From Punica granatum (lineage: Eukaryota; Streptophyta; Magnoliopsida; Myrtales; Lythraceae), in NCBI RefSeq assembly GCF_007655135.1, contig NC_045134.1, positions 18,252,568 through 18,316,567 on the forward strand: a stretch of 64,000 nucleotides of DNA. The letters are read 5' to 3'. The translations under genes were made by a program, and so were the position numbers. Position 1 is the first letter of the stretch, and every line of letters begins with the position of its first letter. The notes beneath the pieces are model-generated. The model did not search any database. It was not told where the DNA came from and saw only the letters and a program-made list of their open reading frames with translations. Positions 21,826 through 34,969 of the stretch are shown piece by piece.

Positions 21826-24800
21826 TGTCAGCACCCCATTTTGGCCCATCGGCTTCCCACACGAGGATTCCGGACCGAAGCCCGAGACACTATTCATCAC
21901 CCGGCAATCAGAGGCAAATAGGCGGTCACGGGGTCATGAGCAATAGGAGAAGAGCACGGTCCATTGAGAAAGGCGGAAGAGAGCAGTCAGAAGAACGAAC
22001 GGATAAGGAATCCCGAAAACGACGGAGCCGGCACGGTGGCACTATTCATCACGGAGTCACCGAAGCACCGAAAGGTGCCCAATATGGGACTCCAAAAATC
22101 CCTCTCAGTGCCAAAGTGACCAATGACACGTCCGGACGCATTTCCGAGGCAAGCCACATGAGCCGGGACACCCCGATCTTTCACGGACTCCTTTTCTAAC
22201 TGAGCTCCCAGGGCCCGCTCCACTGACAAGCAGACGGCCCCTCCAAAACGGGCCTACAGGCACCCAAGGACCACCAAGGTCGGGGAACAAGCTTCAGATG
22301 ACCTTCCGGAACTCGACTCGGTTTCCCGAGGGACGTTTCAATGGTCATGAACGTATCCCGGCGAGCCTTCGGGGCACGGCCACGGAAAACAGAGATCACA
22401 ACGAGCTCCGAACACATCAAGACATTCAGGGAACACTGAGAAAACCCTGGTCAAAGTCCCTAGGTCTTCCCGGGCCAACGGTCCCCGACCGAGGGCGGTG
22501 AGCCAACGATCCCTCACGAGGCAAAAGGATCGCCGAAATGAATGTTAGGATGCGCAAAGAGCAATCGGGGACCGGGGGACACTAAACTCCGCTCCAAACG
22601 TCCGAACAGGGCAAAACCGACTCTCGAGGCGCCGAGTCGCCCGAACGCTCGTTCACACGACGCATGGCGATATTAGGCTCGTTCAAATCCTCGTCATTCA
22701 AGCATTCCAAATCTCCAAATTAATTGGACATCGGAGGTCGGATGCGAGCTCAATCAAGTTTCAAGCATTTTCCGGCTTTTCTCTCAATCGAATGGTATCC
22801 ATAGCTCAGCCAAGTCGAGCCATCAAGCCACGGCTCAACCCCAAGCCGCGGCTCAAACCCTCGGCTCCGACATGACAGCCCCAAGCCGCGGCTAATTCCC
22901 TTGGCCGGCGGCTCCAAGGAGGCTCCCTCCTTCCCTCCACCACAAATTCAAACTCCTTCTTACACACACTCACATCCATCACCTCCCATCACTCAACCTC
23001 TTGCTTTCCCCTCACTCAACATGACTATTTCCCCTCCCTAACCTCTCTTAGAATTTCGGCAGCCCCCTCTTAAGCCCCTAAACCGTGATTAAGCCTCCTT
23101 AATCGAGCCGTTAGCCATCCCTTTATAAGCTCTTGCACCATTAGACTTAATCACTTCTTCATTCTCACTCTCTCTCAAGCCAATATCTCTCAAGAATCCT
23201 CTCAAACTCCAGCCCACTCCCACTCACTCGTCCAGCCCTTGCCAAGGCCGAAACCGGCCAAAATCATCAGAAAACCACCCGGTATTCCGGCGACCACCCG
23301 ACCCGACTTAAACCAAAAATCACCAAACTCCCTAGCCTACATATTTTCCACCCCCTAAGTCCATTTCCGGGCTTAGATTCCCCATTTGAGGCCTCCATCA
23401 TCGCATTCCAGCCGAAGGAAGAATCGGGTCCCGTGGGTCACCCGGGCGCACACCGGACCTCTACGCGTGCCATTTCTTCCCATGACTTCGGCGAGTCGTG
23501 CCATCACGTTCAAAGGGTTCCTCACAACCCTCATCCTCCCCCGTGAAGAGGTGGTCCCAGTCCGAGGGCCGATCGACCGTGCACAACTCCCTTTTCCTCC
23601 GTTTCTCTCTTACCGGGTTCCTTTCATTTTTACCGAACTTTCTCTCACATTTTCGGGTTCGTTCAGGCCTTGGCACGTTCGGGTCTGCCCACGGTCATCT
23701 AGATCCGCCTCTTAGGAGTCCAACGAACCTGACCTTGCACCGTACCGTGACCGGAGCAAGCGTGCCAAGCCATTTTCCCGAAACTGCCGCGGCTGCACCT
23801 TCACCCTGGTCAACCACCCGTAACGTCCAATCCGAGTCTCGCGACTCTCAAGACCGCTTCCCCGACTCTTTTCCTCGCACATCGAGGCTAGGTAACATCC
23901 CTCTACAACTTAGAGAAGCTAGGATCTTTGATCTTTGATTGTAAGAAGTGTTTATGCGGTTTAAAGAACTCGAATGCACGAAAGTTTACATTTTTCGCTT
24001 AGATCCGTGAACCCCCATGCAATCCCATGCACGTACGTCCCTCATAATTCACTTATATGCTATATGGACGTACATATCATGAAGGGAAATGGCTTGGGTC
24101 GAGGAAGGAGAGGCCCCAAGTCACGGCCGAACCATGGGGACCCACGGTCTAGCCCCAAGGTAGGGATCCGTGACCCCCTTTGGTTCTTCCAAGGCTAGGG
24201 TGGCCTCCTCTTCCCCGAAACTAGTCGGTTCCCACGTTTTGCCGTTGTTTGTCACGTATAACATATTAACATGGCGGGAAAAGGCTTAGATCGGGATTGG
24301 AGAACCTTCCCTTTGACTCGTGTGGGCCATGGGGACTCACGGCCACTCTTGAGGAGATGTGGCCGAGAGTCCCCTTGGACTACACGGGTCCAAGGAGGTT
24401 TCTCTCTTTCCGAAATGGGTCGGTTCTCGCGTCTCTCCGTTTCATTATCACATGAGCCGATGCCGTTTTCGATTGCTCCTATGAATGCCTTGTTTGTGCA
24501 TGTCGGTGTGTCCACTTGCGTATTTATGATCGTGACTATATTGACTCGGTTGAAGCTTGCAATGTTACCATATTTGATGTATTATGTACGCAAGAAATAG
24601 TTAGAATCGGCGTGGGAGATTGCCCGTAACTAGAGACGGGTTGAGGAAACCGCTCGGCTTGTCCCTTCGGGGATTGGCCGAACGCTCCCGGACCCCTCTC
24701 GAGTCTAGGGTGATCTCCTTAGTCGTTTCGGAATCATTCCTTGGAATTGAGTGCATTGGTGTTCGTATTTCATCGTTAGCTATGCGAGGATCACATGATA

Positions 24801-26753
24801 GATGCGTCGGTTTTGGATCATTACCCATTAAATCCATACTGCTTATGATATAAGATCACTACCACCGAATAATTTCACAAATGGGAGAAACGGGACGTAT
24901 CATTCGGTTAATTAAATCACTTGGATTAAATAATTGGACAAATTGAATATTAATTCATAAACGTATCGATGGTTCATGGAACGGTGAGAATGCCCTTTTT
25001 CATCAAAATTCACAATTTCAAAATACCGAGACACGTAACACGAATAGAATTGATGTCTAACGGGCACTCGCGTGCTATGACTCGAGTCCGGGCCCGATTT
25101 GAGGCGGCTCGAGTCAAGGTGCGCGAGTCCTCCTTGGACATCTTCGTGTGACGCGATCTTCAACTTGCATATGAGCATCACGATTTTATCCAAGGGCATA
25201 ATCGTCATTTCGCGATTCACCGATGCCCTAGGCGTTAGGGAGTTGGAAACACCTCGATCTATGAGCGGGCGCGAGTCTCATTCGCACGGCCCATTCCGTC
25301 CACTTTCGGTATTTCTATCTTCCTATTGTAGATTCGGTGAGGAGCATTTTATTTCAGTTACAAAACACAAAGAACCGGACTAATCATACATCCGGCCTAA
25401 TCAAACACTAGATAATGGATAGGCGGAATGAAAGATTCCAATCTAGAGTCAAAACACGAGTTTGGCCAAATCGGTGAAACCGTAGTGACACTTAACTGAA
25501 TAAGAGTCATAAAACAAACACACACATGTAATTGGCTTAGAACCGTATCCTAGCCCGCCCTCTATGTTTGCCTAGGTTAGATGCATTGTTTACCAATCAA
25601 CCCCGGTTAATAACTGATTAAATCACGTACATTCGACTTAATACACCACTTGTCCGTATTCACCGATAATTGTCAGTTGTTGTCTGTATTGTGTCAGTTT
25701 TATAAGTTTTCTTCTGTTTGGTCTTTGCATATGATTATTTATTGCGGTTCGGGCCCGAGCCCATAGGTCACGTGTTGCACGGGGTCCAACGCCCCAAATC
25801 ACCGAACACGAGGTCCAACGCCTCTTAACTCACCGAGTGCGTGCAACCCGAGTGCGGAATGGGGTCTAGCCTCGATTCACCGTCACACTCCGAATGCGGC
25901 CTATGTGGAAGGCGGATTTGGATTAAGCGCGTGAAACGGGTTTAGATATCACCTGGGAGCTCGATCGGTCCATCGGATACGGTGAGAACCGACCGGTTCT
26001 CCCGAAAATCGTTGGATCAATCGGTTATTCAAAATACTCGGTGAGCCGGAGCGGAATATTGGCCCAATGCAAACCGATCGGGATCCATTTACTTATTCAG
26101 TTACTTTTTTTGTAATTATTCAAGAAAACATTGTGAGGATTCTATTTGTATATTCACTCAGTCACTTGTAAGGATCCCTGATCGGCGAGCAAGAGGTCCG
26201 AGTGACGAACCGGTCAAGTCGGTCTATTATCACCGAGAGATGAGTAAGTTCGAATACTTGCGGTTTCGGTTCGCGCAGGGAATCGACCATCACGGTTCGA
26301 TGAACTGTAACGCTAAGATAGTGAACTGATACCTTGATGCACAAGCCTACTCATCTTTCGGATTCTTGGCCCAACTTGCTCAATTCATCGATTTTACGGT
26401 GTCAAAACGGGCAAGTCAAGTGCGATCCTAAATCACGCGGTAAATAAACAAAACGGCAAGCCTAGCAAGGTAGAGTACCGAAAGGGCGTGCGGGATATAG
26501 GCCCGCACGTAATAGAACCCCCGAATTCGGAATTTCCGGTTCCGTATGACTATTGCCTTAGTATTTAGGTGTACCCCGTACCTCTAGACCCAGGTAACTT
26601 GCCGGCCCTCGACCTTCGGGTCGTAAAATGGCAAGTGGCGACTCCTTCTCACGTGCGCCCGTCGCGCGTCCCCAGGAAGGTGGACACTCCCAAGCCGCGT
26701 TTGCTTAGGCGCGCGCACGCGTGCCCCGACGAGATGAAATTCGTGTGCGCACA
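21826..26753 (+). repeat. Element B 3' LTR, 4928 bp
   Basis: It starts TGTCAGCACC and ends TGCGCACA, followed at once by the CAGAG duplication. It aligns to 5742-10698 throughout. The TATA box is at 23122-23129, and the structured block at 26487-26645. No gene inside. Confidence 0.93.
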
Positions 26754-26758
26754 CAGAG
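26754..26758. other. Target site duplication of element B, right copy
   Basis: CAGAG matches 5737-5741. Sequence of element A continues from here (CATGACCCAACTCTCGATCG), which corresponds to C internal sequence near 50250-50275 (inverted). Confidence 0.93.
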
Positions 26759-26843
26759 CATGACCCAACTCTCGATCGCAGCCGATACCAGCACGGTCAT
26801 GCCTCCGATCAAATAATGGATCTCATCCACCTCCGTTGTGGTC
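26759..26843 (+). other. Element A internal remnant right of element B
   Basis: About 85 bp of internal sequence, matching inverted 50190-50270 of C, jump directly into the middle of the 3' LTR. The polypurine tract and the first roughly 565 bp of the LTR are missing, judged against C. Confidence 0.75.
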
Positions 26844-29800
26844 ACCCCTCTTCGGAAGAGCATAACCGGAGGCTGGTCTGATGGAATAACGACAAACGAG
26901 GTTGACCCTGTATTGCCCCCAAAAACTCTAGCAGACAGACGCAATTGGGCAAATCAGATAGCAAAACCCTTCACGGTTTCCCGAGTAACCCCCGAGGAGC
27001 ATAAAAGGCCATTTTAAGTGAAAATCCATATCCAGAGGTCCTTTTTGGGGAAACTTGACGCCGGATGCTTACCTTACACAATGCTAGCCTTCTCAAGGCT
27101 CAATGCGGAATAGTCGGAATGAATCACACAACTCATCTAGACCCCTCGAGCAGTGCTTTAAGGGTCTCAAATGCACTTTTCATATCCTTAGAGGCCCAAT
27201 CTCGGCAAACAGAGATCACAGTGATCTCCGGATCGTCCAAGAAACTCAGAAAGTAATCTGAGAAATCAAGTTTCGGCCTCCTAGGACATCTCCGGCTCCA
27301 TATTTGCATTTACCGGCTTTAGGGTCAAGTGCCCACGTAATTTGACAATTTATGTCAAAATGACCGACGTGGGATACAGATACAAGATATGCTGTCAGAA
27401 GTGGGTAACCTCGCTCTGAATACATAAAAGGAGCAAAACCAGCTTCCGAGCCTCATACAGACATTTGGCAATTTCTTACAGAAAATATCAATCTCGGACT
27501 CATTAAATCTATTTCCTCGCGTATATCGATAATTCAACATTCAGTTCGAACCACGAGCTTCGAATGCGCGATCAATTGAGACCCGAGCTTTTTCCCGGTT
27601 TCTCCTCTTCGGTCGTGGGACCCACGGGCTGCCCAGATGAGTCACCCTTTGCTCTAGAAGCTTCTTCTTCTTCTTCTTCAATGCAAGAAGCCAACTTGCC
27701 CTCTCTTAGCCAAAATATCTTGGAGAGGTTGAAAACAACACTCAACTCCTCATCAATGCTCATCAATGCTCTTGGATCATCTTCGTTAAGAACACTTGGT
27801 CCACATTCATCCTCATCCTCATTAGGCAAACCGAAATTTGCTAATGGGAGGCTTAAGTGTGCTTAGCTTTGCTTAATTGCCCATTACCTTTGCTTATAAA
27901 TAGCCCAAAGTGATTAACCTAATCACTTCTCCTCTTGCACACTCTCTCCAAGCTTTCTCCCTCAAGAAAAGCTCTCAACTCCATAGCCAAAACCAGCAAG
28001 TTTCAACACTTCAAAACCAAGAGAGAAAAACCGAAGAAAGCTTTGAGTTTCTTAAGTCGAAAGCCGATGTTTATCATCCCGACTTAAGTTCAAAAATTCT
28101 CAAACTCCATGGACCACATGTTTTGGACCCAATGAGTTCATTTATGAACTTAGATTTTTGGTTTGAAGTCATTTGCTCATCATTTCAGGTTGATTTCTTC
28201 ATTTCGGGCGAAGACCGAGCTCTCAAGTGAACAGTACCCGCACGCCTGCCGCCCGCCCGAGCGCCCACACGCCCCGCGTGCTCCCGTGCACCTCGTGCGC
28301 CCTTCCTTGCCCGAACGTGCATCCTTTGCACCCGAGCACCCTTCCAAGCGTTCAACCGAGACACCCGACTCTCGAACACTTCCCCGACTCTTTCCTCGTA
28401 TCCCGGAGGCTAGGTAAATGACTCTTGACTTAGAGGAGTTAGGGCTTTTTACATTTATTGCATGTTCATGGAGTTATATGGTGCACAAAGTGTGTTCACT
28501 TGCAAGACTTCATTTTTATGCACTTTTACATTATGCCATGCATGTTCATCCTCGATTAACGTGCTAACATGTCGGGAAACGTTTGGATTGTCACTTGGAA
28601 GACCATCCCGACCTGAAACAAGCAAAAGAGCTCTCGGGTTTGCCTCAAGAAGAGGTGATCGAGACTTGGCTTGCTTTCCTCGGGTTAAGAACGGTCTTCT
28701 TAGCCCGATCCAAGCTCGATTCCCGAGTTTTATCGTGTTTTCTTACATGCATGAAGTCGGTATTGTTTTATCGGTTCCGTAAATAACATGTTTGTGCATG
28801 CTTCCATGTTTGAATGTGTTAAACAAATCATGGCAATACCGGCTTTTGTCAAAAACGTGTCATTTATCGTGTTTGTTATTTGAGCATGCGAGAGATGATT
28901 CAAAACAAGACGTGGAAACCTCGTGGAACCTAATTCGGGCCATGGGACCTCTCGGCTATCTCCAAGGAGAAGTGACCGAGAGCCTCTTAGACTCGTACGG
29001 GTTGCATGAGGCTTCCTCTTCCCGTTTTGAGTCCGTTCTCGGTTTTTGTGTAATTTGCAATTTACATTATCGTCGCAACATCGCATGAAAATGTCTTTTC
29101 AAAACAAAGCATGCATGGATTCGGGTATCGATGACTCATTCGAGTCCATTCGATTACGAGGGTAGTTTCGGTCATTTGACCAAATTATCCTCAATCCTTA
29201 TGGAATCGTCTTGGTCGCCGAGTCACGAATCGTTTTCATAAATAATGCATTCGGCATAACCTTAAGCATTAATTCCACGAACGAGTTAATCGGGACGTTC
29301 ACACGATTAATTCATTCAATTTAAACAACTTTGCACGAATTGGACATTAATTTGTAACTCGTGTCGACGAATTACAAAACGGTGTTAATGCCCTTTTCAA
29401 AACCCTCATACTTTCAAATCCGTATTGTATTGTTCTCCTTTTCTGAAAAATAAATTTTCAAATCAAGGGCAAGAACATCATTTTGTGAGTTGCCGTCATC
29501 TTAGCATCGTTTAAGATGTCAGTTGGGTATTCTGTATCAAAATTACAATTACCAGACTAATCATTTCACTCGATTTAACCAAATGCTACAAAATGGCTAG
29601 GTGGAACTCTAGGTTCCGAATCTAGAGTCAAAACACAAGTTGGGTTAATTCAGTTGTAATTCAGTGTCACAACACCGAATCACTGTAAAAACAATCCACA
29701 CACACGAAACTTGACTACGGACACCCGATATGTCAGGTTCTCAAACCAAAGCCGAATGCTAAAACATTAGCACGCGTTGTTTGCTTAGCATATGGCATTT

Positions 29801-30786
29801 GCTTGCAAAAACACACTTGGATTAATAAACTTGTTAATCCACGTACATTCGGTGAATACAAACACATTGTCTGTTATTTACCTGTTGCTTGTTATCTTTC
29901 GTACTTATTTGCCATGCAGATCGAGCATGATCCCTAGGCCGAATGATATTAGGGCTCAATGCCCTAATCATCGATCACAGGGTCCAACGCCCTAATCAAC
30001 ACTCACAGGGTTCAACGCCCTATTCAGTGAGAGCATACATTGAATTTTAGTTTTTCGGTGTTTCCCTAAACTCACGGTGAGTTAGAGCGGAATAATAACC
30101 GAACGCAAGTCGACTAGAATTCGGCCATTTGTAATTTGTATTTATTGTTTTCGAGAGCATTGTAAGGACTTTTATTTTGTACATTCATTCTGTAAGAATT
30201 CTAGTCGGTGAGCGAACAGTTCGAGAGTCGAATTAATCGAATCGGTCTAATGCTTGCCCAGATACAAGTAAATCCAAGAACTTGCGGTTTTAGTTCACGC
30301 AGGGATTCAACCTCCATGGTTCGATGAACTGTAACGCAAGATTGTGAACTAACTCCCCGACATACAGGTTTACTTCTCTCTCGGCTTCTCAACCGACATC
30401 GTTTGGTTCACCGAATCTCCGGTATCAAAACGTGCGAGCCGAGCGCAACTTAATTCAAGTGGTAAATAATAAAACATGCAAGCCTAGCAAACCAGAGTAC
30501 CGAAAAGGGCGTGCGGGATATAGGCCCGCACGTAACATGAACCCCCGAACACAGATTTTCCTGCTCCGCAGAGATCAATGCCTTAACGACAAACTAGATG
30601 TTCCATAACCCTAGACGACGGGTAACTTATCCGCCCTCGACCTTCGGGTTGTAAAATGATAAGTGGCGACTCCTTCTCTCACGCGTGTCCGTCACGCGTC
30701 CCCATGGGAAGGTGGACACTCCCAAGCCACGCAATCCAAAATCGCGCATGCGGGCCCCAACAAGAGTCCACATTCAGATCCGTACA
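26844..30786 (+). repeat. Element A 3' LTR, 5' truncated
   Basis: From ACCCCTCTTCGG the sequence matches LTR-internal text of C (inverted from about 55275), and from 27663 matches A's own 5' LTR. TATA box TATAAATAG is at 27895-27903. The structured block near the end is at 30510-30532 (hairpin), 30638-30651 (TTCG hairpin, one arm with a G-T pair) and 30664-30673 (half primer site). It ends CGTACA. Confidence 0.88.
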
Positions 30787-33700
30787 GGCGAATCACGAAA
30801 TAACGGTTATGCCCTTGGGCGGTAAAATGTGTGAAGTGCACGTGTAAAATTTGAGATCACGTGACACGGACTATCGAAAGTCAGTAGCCGGTGCCAATCA
30901 ATCCCTTGGGTCCATCGGGGTTATGTCGATCCCAAAAGAGCCGAGAAACCGATCGTTCCACCCGGGAGTGGTCTACGGAAGGTTCGTTCACCCCGACCCG
31001 AGCAGCCTCAAATCGGGCCTAGACTCGAATCAAAGTACACGAGCATTCCCTATATGCCCATGCTACGCGCGTTACATGTCTCGGTGTTTTCGAAATTGTG
31101 AATTTTAAAAGGGCATTTCCGAAGGTTCGTGACCCGTCGACACGATTGCAAATTGATAGCCGATTCGTGCGATTTATTTTAGGCCAAATGATTTATTTAG
31201 CCAAATGATGCGTCCCATTTTCCCGTGTATGGAATTATTAGTGATTATGACTTCCAGTCGCAAATGTTATGGATTCGGTGGGCGATCATCCAAAACTAAC
31301 GCGCCTAACATGCAAACTAACGCGTAATTAACGATTAAACGAAGAATGCAATTACACTCAATTCCAAGAACTGATTTCGAAGCGACAAAAGAGGCCAACT
31401 TAAACTCAAAGAGGGTCACGAGGAATTCGGTCATTCCCTACGGGAGATGACCGAATATTTCCTTAACTCAATTTGAATTTCGGATGGTCTCTCCTATCCG
31501 TTCTCATCGTTTCTTGCATGCATAAAACGTCAAACATAATAATAACATATATTTTGCAAAGCCGATACCACCATAATCTTAAGTGCACAAACAAACACAC
31601 AAACAAACGCAAACATGATATTTAGAGGAATCGATAAAGCGGTATCGACTCATGGAACGACGATGAAATGGAAACTCGGAGACCAAGTTAAATCGGGAGG
31701 AGGAGGCCATCGATGACCCAAGGAAGTCAATGGGAGCTCTCGACTACCCTCTTCAAGAGTGAAGCCGAGGGCTTGCTTTGGCTTTCCCGGATCATGGTGG
31801 CTTCCTCGACTTCGATATAACCCCATTTCCGACATATTATCATGCTATACAATGATGGAAACGTGGATAATACGATATAAAAATGCATAAAAACATAAAC
31901 TTGCATACGAATCGGTCATGGACCGCCTTATCGCCTCACAAATGTAAAGAAAACGTAAAAGTCCTAACTTCTCTAAATCGGGAATGATTATACCTAGCCT
32001 CAGGATGCGGGAAAGTCGGTTCTGCCCTCTGGAACGAACAGACCCGAATCGGTGTAGTCGGGTCGACTGGCAGACCCGACTGGCAGTCCCAATTGGCAGT
32101 CCGGCTTGTCGGGGCTGTACCGGTTAATCGGGGTGGCCTTTTCGCGCGGGGCCAGTTGCGTTGGATTTCCAAGAGACTAAGGATCACGCCTATGGTGGTT
32201 TCAGGAAAAGAGCACGTGTAGATTTTCCGGAAATAAAAAACAAAGTTGGGTTAGTTAGCAGAAAACAGAACCGACTGGGCAGAATTGACCCGACTAGGCA
32301 GTTCGGAAAGAAACAGCTCTCCCTGGAGGCTCCCGGTGGTGTTTTGATGCAAGGTCAGTTCCCGACTCCTAAGAGACCGAGGATCGTGGCTACGGCGGTT
32401 TCGTGAGGAGTGCACGTCTAGATTTTCCTAAAATAAAAAATAAAGTCGGGTTAGTAGAAACGAAACAGACCCGACTAGAACAAAACAGACCCGACTGGGT
32501 ATCGGGAAAGAAATGGCTGTCTCGGAGGCTCCCAATGGTATTTTGATGCAAGGTCAGTTGCGTTGGATTCCTAAGAGGCCGAGGATCGCGCTTACATTGG
32601 TTTCGTGAAGATTGCACTCCTAGATTTTCCTAGAAGATGCAAAGAAAATCGATAAAAAAATAGAAAAATCTGAGAAGAGAGAAAGGAGAGAAATGGCGGT
32701 GGTGCACGGTTGAACGGCTTTCAGCACGCGACAACCTTGTCTCGGGGGAGAGTGAGGGTCGTATGGAACCCTTGGAATGTGATGGCACAACCCGCCTAAG
32801 TCGTGGAAAGGAAAGGCATGCGTGGAACCTGACGATGACCGCGAGAACCCGGTTGTGGATTGTTTCTGTGTTGCTCAGTTCAGCATGGCTGGAAGCTTCA
32901 AACACAAAAACGAAGCTTGGAAACGGACTCAAGATGATGAAAACATGTGGGATATGAGATTTGGTCAAGTTTGGTTCGGGTTGGGTGGCGATTGCCGGAG
33001 AATCAGACCGTTTTTGGCCTAGCTACGGGCTGAGGTGAAGCCTTCCGAAATTCTGAAAAATGGTTGAGTTCTTGGGAGGTTTGAGAGGTCTTTCTAGAAT
33101 GAGAATGCTAGAGAGAAGATGGAAATTGAGTTGTGATTAAATTATTGACCCAAGAGGCTTACATAGGAAGGCTAATGATGCAAAATTAGTGAAATTAAGT
33201 GCAATTAGAGGGTTGCTTAAGGGGGATCCGAATTTTTGAAATGGATTAGGGTGGGGAAGTGGTCTTGTAGTGTGTAGGGAAAGCAAGAGAAGGGAATGAG
33301 AGTTGATGGATGTGAGATGTGTAAGAAGATATTTTGAAATTGGTGGATGAGGCTCATTTGACTTCTCCTTAGAGAAGAGCCATGGCTTGTGGCTTAGGCT
33401 TGGCTTGGCTCGGCTTGGCTTGGCTAGCTTAAGGGTCCCACTTAACTAGGAAAGAAGCCAGAAGAAGTTCAAGGCTTGATTGATCGCGCGCTTGATCCCC
33501 GTGGCCCCATTTGAATGGTGAATTGTCAATGTATGCGCGAATGCGATTTTAATGAGCCTAATATTGCTATGCTTCGTATAAGGAAATGCTCAGGTAGCCC
33601 GGGGACTCAAAAGTCGGTTTTGCTCCGTTTGGATTATTGGAGTGAAGTTGTTCGTTTATGTCACATGTTCGAGGCTCAACGTGTTATACTGCTTGCGTGG

Positions 33701-34781
33701 ACGTGATTTTGGCATCGGGCGGAACCGTTGACCCGCCGACCTCAATTGAAGATCGATAACCGGAGACGTCCTAAGAATCCACGAACGGGGCTTTCTCTGT
33801 GTTTCCCGAGTGTTCTGATATGTTAGGAGATCGTTGTGATCTCCGTTTGTCGAAAACGAGCCTCGAAGGTTTGCCGGGGGTGTTTGTGACCATTGAAACG
33901 TCACTCGGGAGACCGGTATGGTTCACTTGGTCCGAGCCAAAATGATTTCCCAGGCCCCAGGGGTTGTTGGGAGTGGGTGGTGCAGAGCTCGGACGTCAAC
34001 ATTTCCCCGAATGAGTTCCAAGCGCAAGATTCCGTGTGAAAGGGACCCATTTGCTGTCGGAATGGTACTCGGGAAACCTGAATGGATTATGCAATGCGAT
34101 CAGAGTTTATCTCCCATGCCCTTGAGGTCCCTGGGATTGATTGGCGCAGATTTTGTGCGCTGACGATTCGTTAAAAAGGTCTCCAGCTATGTTTCTGTGC
34201 AAAAAAGGCCCACTTTTCCAGGTCGAGATCCACTTGGGAAACCAAGATGAGCTCCGAAACACAGTATGAATCCTGTCCCCTAGTCCTGGTGACCCTTGGG
34301 CATGTGCAGGCCTGTTTTTGTGTGCCGTTTATTTGTTTGTGGATCGGGCGTCTCGGGGGCCCCGTTAGGAAGGCGTTTGTGAATGTTCGGGGGTGCCCTG
34401 GCTTAAGCAGGAGACTTTCGAAATGTGCTCGGAGGTTCCATTGGTCATTTTGGTACCAAGAGGAATTTTTAGAGTCCCATATTGGATACCTTCTGACGCT
34501 CCGGTGATTCGGCGATGAATAGTGCCACATTGCCGGCTTCTGCTGTTTTGGGGTTCGTTGTTCATCTGCCCTTCTGATTGCCCTTTTGTGCTTCTTCTGG
34601 TGGCCCCTGCCTCTCTTCTGTAGTCCAAGCCCCATGCCTGTGTGCCTACCCCTGCTGACCTAACTGTGAATAGTAACCCGTGCTTCTGTTGGGCCTTCTT
34701 TTGTCGTGTTTGTGGTACTGTGGTCAGGGTGATTATCACTGCCCCCTGTTGGAGCCGGTGGAATGGACTGGGGTGCTGACA
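30787..34781 (-). repeat. Element D 3' LTR, interrupted by element A
   Basis: It starts (minus strand) TGTCAGCACCCC at 34781. Sequence at 30787-30840 corresponds, inverted, to B LTR text near 9090-9135, showing a related LTR type. The outer end is displaced beyond A. A tandem duplication lies at 32150-32640. Confidence 0.8.
32150..32640 (-). repeat. Roughly 190-bp tandem repeat in the D LTR, about 2.5 copies
   Basis: Units contain AGATTTTCC, CAGACCCGACTGG-like text, GGAGGCTCCC, TTTTGATGCAAGGTCAGTT and CCTAAGAGGCCGAGGATCG. The copies have diverged. C has its own tandem duplication of about 190 bp with similar GACCCGACT motifs at 43900-44200. Confidence 0.75.
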
Positions 34782-34796
34782 GCTTGCCCCTCTTTA
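34782..34796 (-). promoter_or_regulatory. Polypurine tract of element D
   Basis: On the minus strand AAAGAGGGGCAAGC precedes the LTR start, identical in its core to C and one base different from B. Confidence 0.82.
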
Positions 34797-34969
34797 GTTG
34801 CGTGCTCGGGAAGAGGATGCAGCCAAAGACTATGAGAAGCACCCCGTTCGGTCCCGGCGACTGCCTCGATGCCTCCCTAATGGCCGCTCGCCCTCCTGTT
34901 GTGGATGTGTCGGGATGTGGTTCTTGGCATGGAAATAGAGGGAAATAGAATGAGATGTGGATGAGGAAA

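Larger units (their letters stand above)
5742..26753 (+). mobile_element. Element B: full-length Tat/Ogre-type Ty3/gypsy retrotransposon
   Basis: The element is 21,012 bp, within the unusual size range of the Ogre lineage. Order: 5' LTR, primer site, ORF1, gag with zinc knuckle, aspartic protease, G-patch, intron, reverse transcriptase, RNase H, second RNase H, integrase, 3' UTR with satellite, polypurine tract, 3' LTR. ORF1 upstream of gag, the protease-RT intron, and a second archaeal-type RNase H are known marks of the Tat/Ogre group. A perfect CAGAG duplication flanks it inside element A, so it inserted after A. LTRs agree closely, with a few per cent differences in stretches compared by eye. 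It is inactive by stops and frameshifts. Confidence 0.95.
1..30786 (+). mobile_element. Element A: non-autonomous Tat/Ogre-type LTR retrotransposon, split by element B
   Basis: A begins before the window and ends at 30786, where its 3' LTR stops (CGTACA) and sequence of element D resumes. It comprises a partial 5' LTR (1-3411), a primer site, 2.3 kb of internal sequence (to 5741), the whole of element B, then a short internal remnant and a 3' LTR lacking its first part. The two LTR copies align along nearly all of 1-3411 versus 27663-30786 with scattered substitutions and indels. No gag, protease, reverse transcriptase or integrase is present. The internal part joins the leader directly to sequence resembling the spacer that follows ORF1 in B, so ORF1 is missing too. 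It would have needed proteins from another element to move. Confidence 0.88.
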
